Assembly: GCA_022508265.1 (NCBI GenBank)
Contig: JAFLVP010000002.1
Coordinates: forward strand, 32,540-96,539
Length of the DNA: 64,000 bases
Direction of reading: 5' to 3'
Origin: Clostridiales bacterium
GTDB lineage: Bacteria; Bacillota; Clostridia; Christensenellales; Borkfalkiaceae
In this document: one piece after another, positions 9,203 to 18,746 of the stretch
Layout: every line of letters begins with the position of its first letter
Position numbering within the stretch: position 1 is the stretch's first letter
Notes under the pieces: generated by a model
Seen by the model: only the letters and a program-made list of their open reading frames with translations
Told to the model about the DNA's origin: nothing
Database searches by the model: none
Made by a program: the position numbers and the translations under genes

Positions 9203-10017
9203 TTATTGACTTCGGCAAGTCCGTAAAATTCTCGCTCCGCCGTATAAATTTTATATATTCCGTCGGGAAGTCCGCATTTTACCGAAAGTCCGTTAAATAG
9301 CCTTTTCGCGTCTGACTCTTCGGGATATATCTCCCTATAAGGCAGAACGTCTTGCGTCGGAATAATATAATCTTTAATATTTTCGGCAGTGAGAATTTCG
9401 GTGCTTACTGCATCTTTCAGGTTGAATATTCCGCTCTCCTCTCTGATAAGCGCGCTCATTACCGCGCAGGTATTCAGCGCCGCGCCCAAATCGCGCGCAA
9501 TCGAACGGATATACGTGCCGCCCCCGCATTTAATTTCAAATTCAAACTCGTCGCAATTTACCCTTTTTAACAGTTTTATTGAATATATGTTGACTTTTTT
9601 GGGGGGCAGTTCGAACTCAACCCCCGCCCGCGCAAGCTCGTATCCGCGCTTGCCGCAGACGTTTTTTGCGCTGTATTTGGGGGGTATCTGCAATATTTCC
9701 CCTTCGAATCTGGAGAGCTGTGACTTAATTTCTTCCTCGGACGGAATATAGCCGCCCTCTTTTAAAATATTGCCCGTAGTATCCAGCGTGTCGCTGTCGA
9801 TTCCGAAACGGAAAACCGCAATATAAGTTTTATGCTTGTTTAAAAAATAGTCGAAAAGTCTTGCCGCGTTTCCTATAGCAACCGGCAACACCCCCGATGC
9901 CATCGGGTCGAGCGTGCCCATATGCCCGCACGGAGTACCCGTTAAACGCTTTATGATATTTACTTCGCGCGCAGAGCTCACCCCCGCCGCTTTATTGATA
10001 TTGATAAAACCCGTCAT
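9169..10017 (-). CDS. truB: tRNA pseudouridine55 synthase
   Basis: Converts U55 of the tRNA T-loop to pseudouridine. The catalytic aspartate is in the motif GHMGTLDPMASGVL near residue 40. Further TruB features are YIAVFRFGIDSDTLD, PPKYSAKNVCGKRGYELAR and GGGTYIRSIARDLG. Length 282 is typical of the short Firmicutes form without a PUA extension. It overlaps the nrnA stop by 4 bases and ends inside the ribF start region, so translation is coupled through the cluster. Confidence 0.96.
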   Translation of the reverse strand: MTGFININKAAGVSSAREVNIIKRLTGTPCGHMGTLDPMASGVLPVAIGNAARLFDYFLNKHKTYIAVFRFGIDSDTLDTTGNILKEGGYIPSEEEIKSQLSRFEGEILQIPPKYSAKNVCGKRGYELARAGVEFELPPKKVNIYSIKLLKRVNCDEFEFEIKCGGGTYIRSIARDLGAALNTCAVMSALIREESGIFNLKDAVSTEILTAENIKDYIIPTQDVLPYREIYPEESDAKRLFNGLSVKCGLPDGIYKIYTAEREFYGLAEVNKCSLRIKTKLC

Positions 10018-10973
10018 AAGTTCTGATAAACGGCGTAGGAAAGCTTATCTATTACCTCTTCCAAAGAGCCGAACAGCATACAGCCGCTTGCAAGTATGTG
10101 TCCGCCTCCGCCGAAAGTTGACGCCACGGCGTTTACGTTGACTTTTCCCTTACTCCGAAGCGAAGTTTTGTACTGTCCCTCTTTGAACTCTAAAAGCGAC
10201 GCCGCAACCTCTACCCCGTCTATCGTCAAAGGGAAGTCTACAAATCCCTCTGTCATACTTTTATCCGCTCCGCTTTCTTCAATATCGCGAGCGGAAATTA
10301 TAATATATGCAAATTTACCGTCGTGCGCGTAACGGATATTTCTCATTACTCTGCCGTAGAGCTCTGCCCTTACGCGGGGCTGATGCTGGAACATATAGTA
10401 GTTTATCGCCTGAACGTCCGCGCCCCTATCACGAAGCAGCGCCGCAGTTTGAAAGGATGCCGCAGTTACGTCGCTGTGAACGAAATTCCCAGTGTCGGTT
10501 ATGAGTCCGAGCATCAAAAGGTCGGCTATTTGCCTGTCAATTTCAAATTGCGCCCTATTTAAAATATCGACAAGTATCTGACAGCTTGCGGGGCACTCGA
10601 TTACAAAGTTATACTTTGCAAACCGCGTATTCGAAACGTGGTGGTCGATATTCAAGGTTGCGCCCCTGAATTTTGTAAATTCCTTTGCAAAACCGCCCAT
10701 CCTCGACGAGTCGGCGCAGTCCACGCTTACCAAAAGGTCGTATTCCGCTACTATAAAGGAGGTTTGCACCTCTTTCATAGCGGGTAAAAAGCAATATTTT
10801 TCGGGGGGTGCGTCCTCGCAGAACGCCACCGCTTGTTTTCCTGCGCTCCTTAATGCAAGAGTCAGCGCAAGCAGACCGCCGAGGGAGTCGCCGTCAGGTC
10901 TTGCATGGCAGAAAACCCCCACCTTTTTTGAATTTTTAAGTAATTTTACAACTTCGTCAATACTATTTATCAT
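10014..10973 (-). CDS. nrnA: DHH family nanoRNase / pAp phosphatase
   Basis: Degrades very short RNA oligomers and dephosphorylates 3'-phosphoadenosine 5'-phosphate. The N-terminal DHH domain shows CHARPDGDSLGG (metal Asp), the DCADSSRM motif and TLNIDHHVSNTRFA near residue 105. The DHHA1 domain ends with the nucleotide-binding FGGGGHILASGCML. Length 319 matches NrnA. It lies between rbfA and truB, as in many Firmicutes, and its start overlaps the last bases of rbfA. Confidence 0.93.
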   Translation of the reverse strand: MINSIDEVVKLLKNSKKVGVFCHARPDGDSLGGLLALTLALRSAGKQAVAFCEDAPPEKYCFLPAMKEVQTSFIVAEYDLLVSVDCADSSRMGGFAKEFTKFRGATLNIDHHVSNTRFAKYNFVIECPASCQILVDILNRAQFEIDRQIADLLMLGLITDTGNFVHSDVTAASFQTAALLRDRGADVQAINYYMFQHQPRVRAELYGRVMRNIRYAHDGKFAYIIISARDIEESGADKSMTEGFVDFPLTIDGVEVAASLLEFKEGQYKTSLRSKGKVNVNAVASTFGGGGHILASGCMLFGSLEEVIDKLSYAVYQNL

Positions 10974-11328
10974 CGTTTGTGTCGAGCTTTGACAATATCT
11001 TATCTATCTTTTCGCCGTACGCCATACTCTCGTCCTTTAAAAAGCGGAGCTCGGGCACCGTTCTGATGTGCATAACTTGCGCGAGTTCGTGTCTTATAAA
11101 GCCTGCGTTATCTTTTATTATTGTAAAGCTGTTTTCTGCGCGTGCCCCGTCGGGGTCGTATATGCTGATATATATTTTTGCGCTCTTTAAGTCTGGGGCT
11201 ACGTCGGCGGCGGTCACGCTTATAATAGCCGAAAGCTCGGGAAACTTAAATCTCAGTTTTCCCGAAATTACAGCTGATATTTCCTTTTGAAATTCGCCTG
11301 CAAGGCGTTCGCCTCTCATTCCTTTCAT
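10963..11328 (-). CDS. rbfA: Ribosome-binding factor A
   Basis: Small KH-like protein that assists late maturation of the 30S subunit and processing of 16S rRNA. The N-terminus (RGERLAGEFQKEISAVI) and the SVTAADVAPDLKSAKIYIS strand are family hallmarks, followed by the LRFLKDESMAYGEKIDKIL helix. Length 121 is normal. It directly follows infB with no spacer and overlaps nrnA, so it is part of the same operon. Confidence 0.95.
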   Translation of the reverse strand: MKGMRGERLAGEFQKEISAVISGKLRFKFPELSAIISVTAADVAPDLKSAKIYISIYDPDGARAENSFTIIKDNAGFIRHELAQVMHIRTVPELRFLKDESMAYGEKIDKILSKLDTNDDK

Positions 11329-13809
11329 TTAGTCCGCCTTTACCTCTTCTATGAGGTAGCACTCTATAATATCGCCGATTTTTATATCGTTGAAACCCTC
11401 TATCGCACAACCGCACTCAAAGCCCGCCGCAACTTCCTTTACGTCGTCTTTAAATCTCTTCAGCTGTTTTACGTTGCCTTCGACTATAAGTATATCGTCG
11501 CGGTAAATGCGGAGCTTTCCGCCGCGCTGAATTTTACCGTCAAGCACGTAGCAGCCTGCAATATTGCCCACGCCCGTGATTTTGAAAGTCTGACGTACCT
11601 CGCACTTGCCGAGCATAACTTCTCTGTACTTGGGTGCGCGCAAGCCTTTCATCGCAAGCTCGATATCGTCCAACAAATCGTAAATAATTCTGTAAGTTCT
11701 TACGTCCACCTTGCTGCGCTCGGCAAGCGTCTTTGCCTTTGCATCGGGACGGACGTTGAAACCTATTACAATCGCTTTGGACGATTCCGCAAGCATAATA
11801 TCGCTTTCGTTTATCGCGCCCGCCGCGCTGTGAATAACTTTGACCTGCACTTCTTCGTTGGTGAGCTTTACAACCGACTGCCTTATAGCCTCTACCGAGC
11901 CCTGAACGTCGCCCTTTATTATGAGGTTCAAGGTCTTGAGCTCCTGATCGGGAAGCATACCGAACGGGTCGGCTATATCTGCCTTGGAGTGAATCTTGGT
12001 CATATCCACCTTGGCTTTTGTCTTTCTCTCTTCGATGACCTGCTTCATAAGCTGTTGCGAAACGGCGTAAATTGCCTCGCCCGAATCGGGAACCGCCTCA
12101 AGTCCGAGCACGTTGACAGCCATTGAAGGACCTGCCTCCTTGACTATCCTGCCCTTGTCGTCGAGCATGGCGCGGACTCTGCCCGTTACCGTACCCGAAA
12201 TAAGGTTGTCGCCCGTGTGCAGAGTACCGTTTTGTATTAAAACGGTTGCAACGGGACCCTTACCCTTGTCGAGCTGAGCTTCGATAACTACACCCCTCGC
12301 CTCTCTTGCGGGGTTTGCAAGAAGTTCCTTCATCTCAGCCTCCAAAAGAAGGCTCTCCAAGAGATTATCTATACCCTCGCCCGTCTTGCAGGAGATAGGG
12401 CAGACTATCGTCTTGCCGCCCCACTCTTCGGGAACGAGGTCGTAGCGCATAAGCTCCTGCTTTACTTTATCTAAGTTTGCGCCCGTTTTATCCATTTTGT
12501 TGACGGCTACGATTATGGAAACGTTTTCAGCCGCTTTTGCGTGGTTGATTGCCTCCACCGTCTGGGGCATTATGCCGTCGTCCGCCGCAACGACAAGTAT
12601 TACTATATCCGTAATCTGTGCGCCGCGGGCGCGCATAGCCGTAAACGCCTCGTGTCCAGGGGTATCTATAAAGGTTATGCCCTTTCCGTCAACCGTGACG
12701 GTATAGGCGCCTATGTGCTGGGTAATTCCGCCCGCTTCGCCCGCCGCCTGATTGGTCTTTCTTATATAGTCCAAAAGTGAGGTCTTGCCGTGGTCTACGT
12801 GACCCATAACCGTAACTACGGGTGCGCGGGGAACGAGGCTTTCAATCTCTTCAACCGTATCAGCCTGCAATTCGAGCAGCGCCTCCTCCGCAGTTTTTTC
12901 GGGCTTGTATTCAAGCTCTATTCCGAGTCCCGCCGCAATGAGCGCCGCCGTGTCGTAGTCAATGGACTCGTTTACGGTCTTCATAATATTTTCTTTAAAG
13001 AGCCGTTTGGTAATTTCGCCCGCGGTAATGCCGAGTTTTTCGGAGAGGACCTTCAAAGGAATTTCGTCCGTTGTGACGACTGCGTGCTCAATCTTTATTG
13101 TCTGAACCTGCTTTTGTTTGTCCTTTTTAACCCTTAATTTTCTGTAACCGCTCTTGTTTTCGTCGAAATCCTCCACGCTGACGCCCTGCTGCTTTTGCAA
13201 AGCGCGCTTGGATAGGGTGTGTCTGTCCTTTTCGATATAAGTTTTATCGTAGTTCTTCTTTTTGTCGGGTCCGAAATTCTTGTTCTTGCCTGCCTGCGGC
13301 GCTACGGGTGCGGGCGGGGGAGCCGTGTTAAATCTCGGAGGCCTTGCACCCTGCGGTTGAGTTGCGCGGGGTGTGAAGCCTGTACCGCCTTGTCTTGCGG
13401 GGCGGGTACCGGGGGTGTTTATAAAGGTTTTGTTATCCGTGCGGGGAGCACCGTTTTTATGCTGGAACTCCGCAGGTTTTTTGTTTGTAGCTGCGGGCTG
13501 CTTTACGGGCGCGGGCTGCTCTGCGGGCTTTTCAGCCTCTTTCTTTGCCTCTTCCGCCTTGATTGCCGCCTCCGCCGCCTCTAAAGCCTTGAGCTCGGCT
13601 TCACGCCTTTTGGCTTCCTCTGCAGCAAGAGCCGCTGCCGCCGCCTGCTCTTCCTCTAACTTTTTCTGTCTTTTCGCGGTTTCGATATCGTTTAATTTCT
13701 TTAAAATATCAGACGCGGACTTTTCCGCACCCGCAACTTTTCTGGAAAGCTCGGTAACGAGTCCGCCCTTAATAAGCTCGCTTATTTTTTCTATGTTCTC
13801 ATATTTCAT
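11329..13809 (-). CDS. infB: Translation initiation factor IF-2
   Basis: GTPase that places initiator tRNA on the 30S subunit. Residues 1-240 form a low-complexity N-region: a Lys/Glu/Ala-rich coiled segment, then a Pro/Ala/Gln/Gly-rich linker. Residues 240-330 hold the IF2 N-domain. The G domain starts near 330 with G1 (GHVDHGKTS), G3 (DTPGHEAF), G4 (NKMD) and G5 (SCKTGEG). Domains II-IV and the C-terminal beta-barrel complete the protein. Length 826 is ordinary. It overlaps ylxQ by 4 bases. Transcription most likely starts at the rimP promoter near 16.08 kb. Confidence 0.98.
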   Translation of the reverse strand: MKYENIEKISELIKGGLVTELSRKVAGAEKSASDILKKLNDIETAKRQKKLEEEQAAAAALAAEEAKRREAELKALEAAEAAIKAEEAKKEAEKPAEQPAPVKQPAATNKKPAEFQHKNGAPRTDNKTFINTPGTRPARQGGTGFTPRATQPQGARPPRFNTAPPPAPVAPQAGKNKNFGPDKKKNYDKTYIEKDRHTLSKRALQKQQGVSVEDFDENKSGYRKLRVKKDKQKQVQTIKIEHAVVTTDEIPLKVLSEKLGITAGEITKRLFKENIMKTVNESIDYDTAALIAAGLGIELEYKPEKTAEEALLELQADTVEEIESLVPRAPVVTVMGHVDHGKTSLLDYIRKTNQAAGEAGGITQHIGAYTVTVDGKGITFIDTPGHEAFTAMRARGAQITDIVILVVAADDGIMPQTVEAINHAKAAENVSIIVAVNKMDKTGANLDKVKQELMRYDLVPEEWGGKTIVCPISCKTGEGIDNLLESLLLEAEMKELLANPAREARGVVIEAQLDKGKGPVATVLIQNGTLHTGDNLISGTVTGRVRAMLDDKGRIVKEAGPSMAVNVLGLEAVPDSGEAIYAVSQQLMKQVIEERKTKAKVDMTKIHSKADIADPFGMLPDQELKTLNLIIKGDVQGSVEAIRQSVVKLTNEEVQVKVIHSAAGAINESDIMLAESSKAIVIGFNVRPDAKAKTLAERSKVDVRTYRIIYDLLDDIELAMKGLRAPKYREVMLGKCEVRQTFKITGVGNIAGCYVLDGKIQRGGKLRIYRDDILIVEGNVKQLKRFKDDVKEVAAGFECGCAIEGFNDIKIGDIIECYLIEEVKAD

Positions 13810-14135
13810 ATATCAACACCTTCTTCGACGTAAAGCTCGAAATTGCTCTCCTCACAGTCTTTTATGGCTTGCGCCAGATTTTTGTCGCATATTGCTGCTA
13901 ACTTGCAAGATGGTTTATTTACTATTTCGTCAAACCCCGATTTACATATAATTAAGGGGCACGAAAACCTGTTTTTGAATTTCAGCGCCAGCCGTTTGGA
14001 GTTTTTAGCCGCCGTTCCGTCCAAAATTATGAGATAAACTCCGCTTTTTTTGACGGATATTGCGCCCGAACCCAAGGCAATTTTGCGCGATTTGATGCAA
14101 AATCCTATAAACGTTTCAATTTTGCTTTTTGCCAA
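13806..14135 (-). CDS. L7Ae-family ribosomal protein YlxQ
   Basis: RNA-binding protein of the L7Ae/L30e fold, probably recognising kink-turns. The segment ARKIALGSGAISVKKSG-like near residues 17-32 and YLIILDGTAAKNSKRLA match the YlxQ subgroup. Length 109 is typical. It overlaps ylxR by 20 bases and infB by 4, the canonical nusA-ylxR-ylxQ-infB order. The precise RNA target is not established. Confidence 0.9.
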   Translation of the reverse strand: MAKSKIETFIGFCIKSRKIALGSGAISVKKSGVYLIILDGTAAKNSKRLALKFKNRFSCPLIICKSGFDEIVNKPSCKLAAICDKNLAQAIKDCEESNFELYVEEGVDI

Positions 14136-14394
14136 AGTACTCCTCCGTTATGGCAGTGTACACTTCATCTTGAACCTGCCTCGAAAAAACTTTGTTCAAA
14201 AGGCGGCGGGAAGTAAGCTTTTTAATGCAATCGGGGTTATCGCAGATATACGCGCCGCGCCCCTGCGCTTTGGAAGAAAAATCTATGAAAATTTTTTCCT
14301 CTGCGTTCTTTACTATCCTTAACATTTCCCGCTTTTCTTTGAGTTCGCGGCAGACTATGCACATACGCATAGGAATTTTGTTGGTTTTAGGCAT
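14116..14394 (-). CDS. YlxR (DUF448) RNA-binding protein
   Basis: Small basic protein of the YlxR family, 92 residues. The hallmark MRMCIVCRELKEKREMLRI lies near the N-terminus, followed by GRGAYICDNPDCIKK with a second Cys pair. YlxR proteins bind nucleic acid and have been linked to RNase P regulation. Two bases separate it from nusA; it overlaps ylxQ. The order is exactly that of other Firmicutes. Confidence 0.92.
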   Translation of the reverse strand: MPKTNKIPMRMCIVCRELKEKREMLRIVKNAEEKIFIDFSSKAQGRGAYICDNPDCIKKLTSRRLLNKVFSRQVQDEVYTAITEEYFGKKQN

Positions 14395-14396
14395 CT

Positions 14397-15500
14397 TTAC
14401 TCTACTTTATCCGCCCCGTCGTTTTCCGTTGCAACGCCAACGCCCAGCTTTTCAGCCGCCGTTTTGCTCTTGACGTCGATTTTCCAATTTGTAAGCCTTA
14501 CCGCAAGGCGGGCGTTCTGTCCGTCCTTACCTATCGCAAGCGAAAGCTTGTCGTCGGGTACGACTGCCATTGCGTTTTTGTCACCGTCAAGCTGGGTTAC
14601 GGAAAGCACGGGAGCGGGAGATAACGCCTTTGCAATAAATTCGAGGGGATTTTCACTCCAAGGGATTATGTCTATCTTTTCGCCTTTGAGTTCCTCTACG
14701 ATTGCGTTTACGCGCGCACCTTTATTGCCCACGCACGAGCCGATTGCGTCGACTCTGTCATCGGTGGAATGGATAGCTATTTTCGTTCTTGCACCCGCTT
14801 CGCGGCTGATGCCCTTAATCTGAACCGTGCCCTGCTTGATTTCGGGCACTTCCTCTTCAAAGAGCTTTGCAACAAGTCCGGGGGCCGAGCGGCTTACGAG
14901 TACCTGCGCGCCGCGGAAGCCGTTTTTAACGCGCTTTACGTAGACTTTTATCCTGTCGTTTATGTTGTATTTTTCGCCGGGCACTTGGTCGGAGGGCAAC
15001 ATAAGCCCCTCTACCTGTCCCTTGCCGAGCTCGATATAGACGTTTTTGGCGTCTATCTTTCTGACAATTCCGACCAGGAGCTCTCCTTCTTTATCGGAAA
15101 ACTCGTTCATAGCGGCGTCGCGCTCGGTTTCGTGTATCTTCTGGAGAATTACTTGCTTCGCCGTCTGCGCAGCAATTCTGCTGAAATCCTTGGGTACGAA
15201 CTTTTTGGATACGGTATCGCCCACCTTATAGCTCTTTTTGATGGCTTGAGCATCTGCAAGGGAAATTTCCGTTTCCTCGTTCTCGACTTCCTCGACTACG
15301 GTTTTAACGATATAAAAATCTATTGTTTCCTTTTCGGGGCTTAATTTTATATCGACCACGCCCGTGCCGACCGAATACTGCTTTTTACAAGCCGAAACGA
15401 GCGCGTTTTTAAGCGCGTCCAAAAATACCTGCTGGGGTATGCCTCTTTCCTTTTCCAAATCCTGAAGAGCGAGGAAAAATTCTTTGTTTACCTTAACCAT
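14397..15500 (-). CDS. nusA: Transcription termination/antitermination factor NusA
   Basis: RNA polymerase-associated elongation factor. The N-terminal RNAP-binding domain covers residues 1-125 (FFLALQDLEKERGIPQ at the start). An S1 domain follows at about 130-200, and then two KH domains (about 205-345), with the KH motif VGNKGARVNAI and the second one around AIGKDGQNARLA. The protein stops after the KH domains with a short acidic tail, as in most Firmicutes; the acidic repeats of E. coli NusA are absent. Length 367. It is 42 bases from rimP. Confidence 0.97.
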   Translation of the reverse strand: MVKVNKEFFLALQDLEKERGIPQQVFLDALKNALVSACKKQYSVGTGVVDIKLSPEKETIDFYIVKTVVEEVENEETEISLADAQAIKKSYKVGDTVSKKFVPKDFSRIAAQTAKQVILQKIHETERDAAMNEFSDKEGELLVGIVRKIDAKNVYIELGKGQVEGLMLPSDQVPGEKYNINDRIKVYVKRVKNGFRGAQVLVSRSAPGLVAKLFEEEVPEIKQGTVQIKGISREAGARTKIAIHSTDDRVDAIGSCVGNKGARVNAIVEELKGEKIDIIPWSENPLEFIAKALSPAPVLSVTQLDGDKNAMAVVPDDKLSLAIGKDGQNARLAVRLTNWKIDVKSKTAAEKLGVGVATENDGADKVE

Positions 15501-15542
15501 ATCTATACTTCTCCGTTATTTAATCGAACTTTATTGCTTTGT

Positions 15543-16001
15543 TTAATCAAACTTTATTGCTTTGTTTATTTTTGCAATCTTGTTGCGGGCTATTTTGATT
15601 TCTTCTTTATCGGTCGTTACCGTAACGGTGTTTTCGTCGAAAGCCGTTAAAACTCCCTCCAAAAGCTTTTTGCCTTTTAGCGGAGCGAACAGCTTAACTT
15701 CGACTTCCTTGCCCGAATTCCTTTCAAAGTCGCGTTGGGTCTTAAAAGGTCTGTCAAGTCCGGGACTCGATACGTTGAGCGTGTAGGGTGCGTCGTAGGT
15801 CGGGTCGAATTCGTCGATTGGCAACATAATTGCATTATGGAATTTTTCGCAGGTGTCCAAATCGACTCCGCTTTCCGTTTCGATAAAGACTGTAAGCGCA
15901 CTGTCCTTTTCATTCCACTCTATATCCACTATTTCTATCTGCAATCCGTCCGCAAAGGGCTGCAAAAATGCGCGGATATCTTCTAAAGCTTTTATCTTCA
16001 T
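15543..16001 (-). CDS. rimP: Ribosome maturation factor RimP
   Basis: Needed for maturation of the 30S subunit. The N-domain contains DLDTCEKFHNAI and YTLNVSSPGLDRPF, the strongest RimP signature, and the C-terminal Sm-like barrel ends in the INKAIKF motif typical of the family. Length 152 is normal. It is the first gene behind a well-formed promoter at 16074-16102 and has a leader of about 65 bases that contains a 10-bp hairpin. AGGGAG lies before the ATG. Confidence 0.95.
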   Translation of the reverse strand: MKIKALEDIRAFLQPFADGLQIEIVDIEWNEKDSALTVFIETESGVDLDTCEKFHNAIMLPIDEFDPTYDAPYTLNVSSPGLDRPFKTQRDFERNSGKEVEVKLFAPLKGKKLLEGVLTAFDENTVTVTTDKEEIKIARNKIAKINKAIKFD

Positions 16002-16020
16002 AAACTCCCTTTAAATAAGT

Positions 16021-16046
16021 ATTGAGTGCCTCGCAAGGCACTCAAT
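16021..16046 (-). promoter_or_regulatory. Hairpin in the rimP-nusA leader
   Basis: Perfect 10-bp stem (ATTGAGTGCC / GGCACTCAAT) with a 6-base loop in the untranslated leader of the operon. No U-run follows, so it is not a plain terminator. It could be a NusA or ribosome-protein control site or an RNA-stabilising end. Confidence 0.5.
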
Positions 16047-16073
16047 CTTAACATTTCTATTAAGGTTGGTGTC

Positions 16074-16102
16074 ATTGTAGCATATTTAAATATAAAAAGC
16101 AA
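16074..16102 (-). promoter_or_regulatory. Sigma-A promoter of the rimP-nusA-infB operon
   Basis: Minus-strand TTGCTT, 17-base spacer, TACAAT. It lies in the gap between the PolC-like gene and rimP, giving a start near 16067. The large translation operon is thus independent of the genes upstream. Confidence 0.65.
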
Positions 16103-16108
16103 GCCTTT

Positions 16109-17641
16109 TTAGAATTTTGGCAGAGATTTTTTCATTTTAATAAGCTCAATGAATATTTTAGCCGTTGCAAGGGCGTCGTCTACCGCTCTGTGGTGGTTGA
16201 AGGTTATATTAAATGCGTCTGCAACCGTATTCAGCTTAAAGTTTGGTAAAGATAGCATGCCCTGCGCAAGGTGCAGAGTGTCTATAGTCCTTTTTTCCAA
16301 AATATAGCCGATCTTGCTGCAGTAATAATCTACGAATTTGAAGTCAAAGCCCACGATATTGTGCCCGACGAGCACGCTTCCCTCACAGAATTTATAAAAA
16401 TCGGGCATTACTTCCTCATACACGGGGGCGTCCGCTACCATATCCTGCGTTATGCCCGTAAGCTTTACAATCTCGTTGGACAGCTTTTTTTCGGGGTTTA
16501 TAAAGGTTGAAAAGCTCTCCGTAATTTCGCCGTTCACTATTTTAAAGGCGCCTATCTCTATGATTTTATCCATATTCCCCGACGTCGGCGAGGAGTTGAG
16601 CCCCGTAGTTTCAAGGTCGAAAACTACGAAGGTTTGTCCCTTTAAACACTCGGGAACTACTTTCTGTGTGAAAAAGTCGCCCTGCTCCATATCGACATAG
16701 GACTGCGGAAAGACGTAATGATAGTACATGGGAACGGGTTTGGACGTGCGGCGTTCGGGAACGAAGTTTGCGGGAATTGTTCCGAAATCTATCGTGTTGG
16801 CGGTATAGCGCAAATTGCCGTTGAAAGCTTCGTTAGTACCCGTGCAGACTATGCTGTCGCCCACTTTTAATGCCCTTATCTTGTCGGCGGTGCGCTGTCT
16901 TAAAAAGTAAGTTACGTATGCGCTCGAAGTGGTGTCGTTTATTGTGAAATTGAAATAATTCTTTTCCTGCCCCTTTTTTGTTGTGTAGGTGCGCTCGCGT
17001 ATATCGGTAATTTCGCCGCAGATAACGACCTCGCCCGTCACAAGGTTGAGGTCGGAAAGATATACGGCGGTATCCCGCTTTTTATCCCCTTCCAAGTATT
17101 CGAAGTTGGCGATATTGAAACGGCGGGCGGCAATTTCGAACTCTATTTCGTCCCTTCTCTCCTCTACTTTAAGCTCGTCGAGACTGACTTCCGAAAGTAT
17201 GCACTTGCCCGAAAATTCGCCGCAAAAGTTGCTTTTAAGGTATGCCGTTATCTGCTCGTCGAGAGCAAGATTGATGAAAGGTTTTGCGACTGCGACAGTG
17301 TATTTAAAGCCGTTTTCAGTCTTTTCAACCTTGATATCCCCGTCCGAAAGAGTGGAAAAAACGGGTTTTGAAAGAGCGCAAATCCCCTCCGCTATCTTGC
17401 GTTTTACCATTTCGCAGTCGGGGGTCAGTTTTGTAATTTGAAGCTTACAGTCAAAATAGGGCGGAACGTGCCTTTTTATTACTTTATAAACTTTTTGTTC
17501 GTCTTCGGAGGTAAAAGTCCTGTCGGTAACTACGTTGACGGTAACCTGCCTTTTCGCGCTGTCAAGCTCAACGCCTCGCAGTATTGCGTCTTTGAAATTT
17601 TCGCAGGCGGCACGCACTTCAATTAAAATATTTTCCGTCAT
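16109..17641 (-). CDS. PolC-like N-terminal plus 3'-5' exonuclease protein lacking polymerase
   Basis: The protein of 510 residues occupies the place of polC but holds only its front part. Residues 1-190 resemble the PolC N-terminal regions. Residues 200-300 are an OB-fold (EITDIRERTYTTKKGQEKNY split by a turn). Residues 335-505 are a DEDDh exonuclease: FDLETTGLN (Asp, Glu), GHNIVGFDFKF (Asp) and HHRAVDDALA (His, Asp). The PHP domain that normally surrounds the exonuclease and the roughly 800-residue polymerase are missing, and the short gap to rimP has no remnant. It starts in an ATGA overlap with ispG. A proofreading or repair nuclease is likely; a complete PolC may lie elsewhere. Start and stop look intact. 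Confidence 0.85.
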   Translation of the reverse strand: MTENILIEVRAACENFKDAILRGVELDSAKRQVTVNVVTDRTFTSEDEQKVYKVIKRHVPPYFDCKLQITKLTPDCEMVKRKIAEGICALSKPVFSTLSDGDIKVEKTENGFKYTVAVAKPFINLALDEQITAYLKSNFCGEFSGKCILSEVSLDELKVEERRDEIEFEIAARRFNIANFEYLEGDKKRDTAVYLSDLNLVTGEVVICGEITDIRERTYTTKKGQEKNYFNFTINDTTSSAYVTYFLRQRTADKIRALKVGDSIVCTGTNEAFNGNLRYTANTIDFGTIPANFVPERRTSKPVPMYYHYVFPQSYVDMEQGDFFTQKVVPECLKGQTFVVFDLETTGLNSSPTSGNMDKIIEIGAFKIVNGEITESFSTFINPEKKLSNEIVKLTGITQDMVADAPVYEEVMPDFYKFCEGSVLVGHNIVGFDFKFVDYYCSKIGYILEKRTIDTLHLAQGMLSLPNFKLNTVADAFNITFNHHRAVDDALATAKIFIELIKMKKSLPKF

Positions 17642-18690
17642 TTTAAATACGCGTCAATCTCCTTAAAAAACTCTGCCTCGGCGTCTTTTGCAGCCACTTT
17701 TCCGACTATCTCTCCGCCCTTGAATATTACACAGCTGTCCTGCGCGCCGGCTATACCTATGTCACAGTCTTTTGCTTCGCCCGGTCCGTTGACAACACAA
17801 CCCATAACCGCTATTTTTAAGGGAATTCTGTATTTTTCAACGTAGGAAGAAACTTTTTTGGCAAGCTCCATTGAATCCCACTCGCACCTGCCGCAGGTGG
17901 GGCAGGAAATTACGTTTACGAAGTCGTTATCAAGCCCGACGGCGCGCAACAGCCTTAAAGCGGCGTACACTTCCTTTACGGGGTCGTCGGTTATGGAAAC
18001 GCGGACTGTATCTCCTATCCCGTCAAGAAGGAGCGCACCGAGCGCCGCGCTCGACTTGACGACCGCCATCTCATACGTCCCCGCCTCCGTAACGCCTATA
18101 TGCAGGGGATACTCCGTGCGCTTTGACAGAAGTCTGTATGCGCCCACCGTGAGGGGCACCGACGACGCCTTTACGGAAATAACGATATCGTTTACGCCGT
18201 ATTTTTCGAGAAGGCTTACGCTGTGCAAAGCACTTTCTACCAAAGCCGCGTCGGTTTTGCCGTATTTTGCAAGTATTTCTTTTTCTATACTGCCCGTATT
18301 TACGCCCACCCGCACGGGAATTTTATGGGCTTTAATGCAGTCGGCAACGAGCTTTACCTTGTCCTCGCCGCCGATGTTGCCGGGGTTGATACGCACCTTG
18401 TCGGCTCCGTTTTCGATAGATAAAACCGCGAGCTTCGACGAAAAGTGAATATCCGCGACGAGGGGAATATTTATTTTGTTTTTTATGTTTTTAACGGCGC
18501 GGGCGTCCTCTTCGTCCAGCACGGAGACGCGGATAATTTCACAGCCTGCGTCTTCAAGTCCCTTTATCTGTGCAACGGTTGAGGGGATATCCGAGGTTTT
18601 AGTCGTGCACATCGACTGAATTTTAACGCTTTCGCCTCCGCCGATATACAGCCCGCCTATTTTTATTTTTTTTGTGGTTTTATTGCCCAT
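17638..18690 (-). CDS. ispG: 4-hydroxy-3-methylbut-2-enyl diphosphate synthase
   Basis: Iron-sulfur enzyme of the MEP isoprenoid pathway. The N-terminal TIM barrel shows PLVADIHFSSKLA, VRINPGNIGG and VRVGVNTGS. The C-terminal cluster domain has the three cysteine ligands in SCPTCGRCEWD and MGCVVNGPGEA. Length 350 is typical. Other Clostridia have ispG directly before polC; here it overlaps the PolC-like gene by 4 bases. The usual upstream partners dxr and rseP are absent and nrdR takes their place. Confidence 0.96.
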   Translation of the reverse strand: MGNKTTKKIKIGGLYIGGGESVKIQSMCTTKTSDIPSTVAQIKGLEDAGCEIIRVSVLDEEDARAVKNIKNKINIPLVADIHFSSKLAVLSIENGADKVRINPGNIGGEDKVKLVADCIKAHKIPVRVGVNTGSIEKEILAKYGKTDAALVESALHSVSLLEKYGVNDIVISVKASSVPLTVGAYRLLSKRTEYPLHIGVTEAGTYEMAVVKSSAALGALLLDGIGDTVRVSITDDPVKEVYAALRLLRAVGLDNDFVNVISCPTCGRCEWDSMELAKKVSSYVEKYRIPLKIAVMGCVVNGPGEAKDCDIGIAGAQDSCVIFKGGEIVGKVAAKDAEAEFFKEIDAYLK

Positions 18691-18746
18691 AATTTCTATT
18701 CAAAATAAAACTTATACGCATTGACAAAGCAATGCGCCTAGTAAAG

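Noticed and set aside
11287-12126. 279-residue plus-strand open frame
   Set aside because: Antisense shadow of infB; the minus-strand protein carries all IF-2 motifs.
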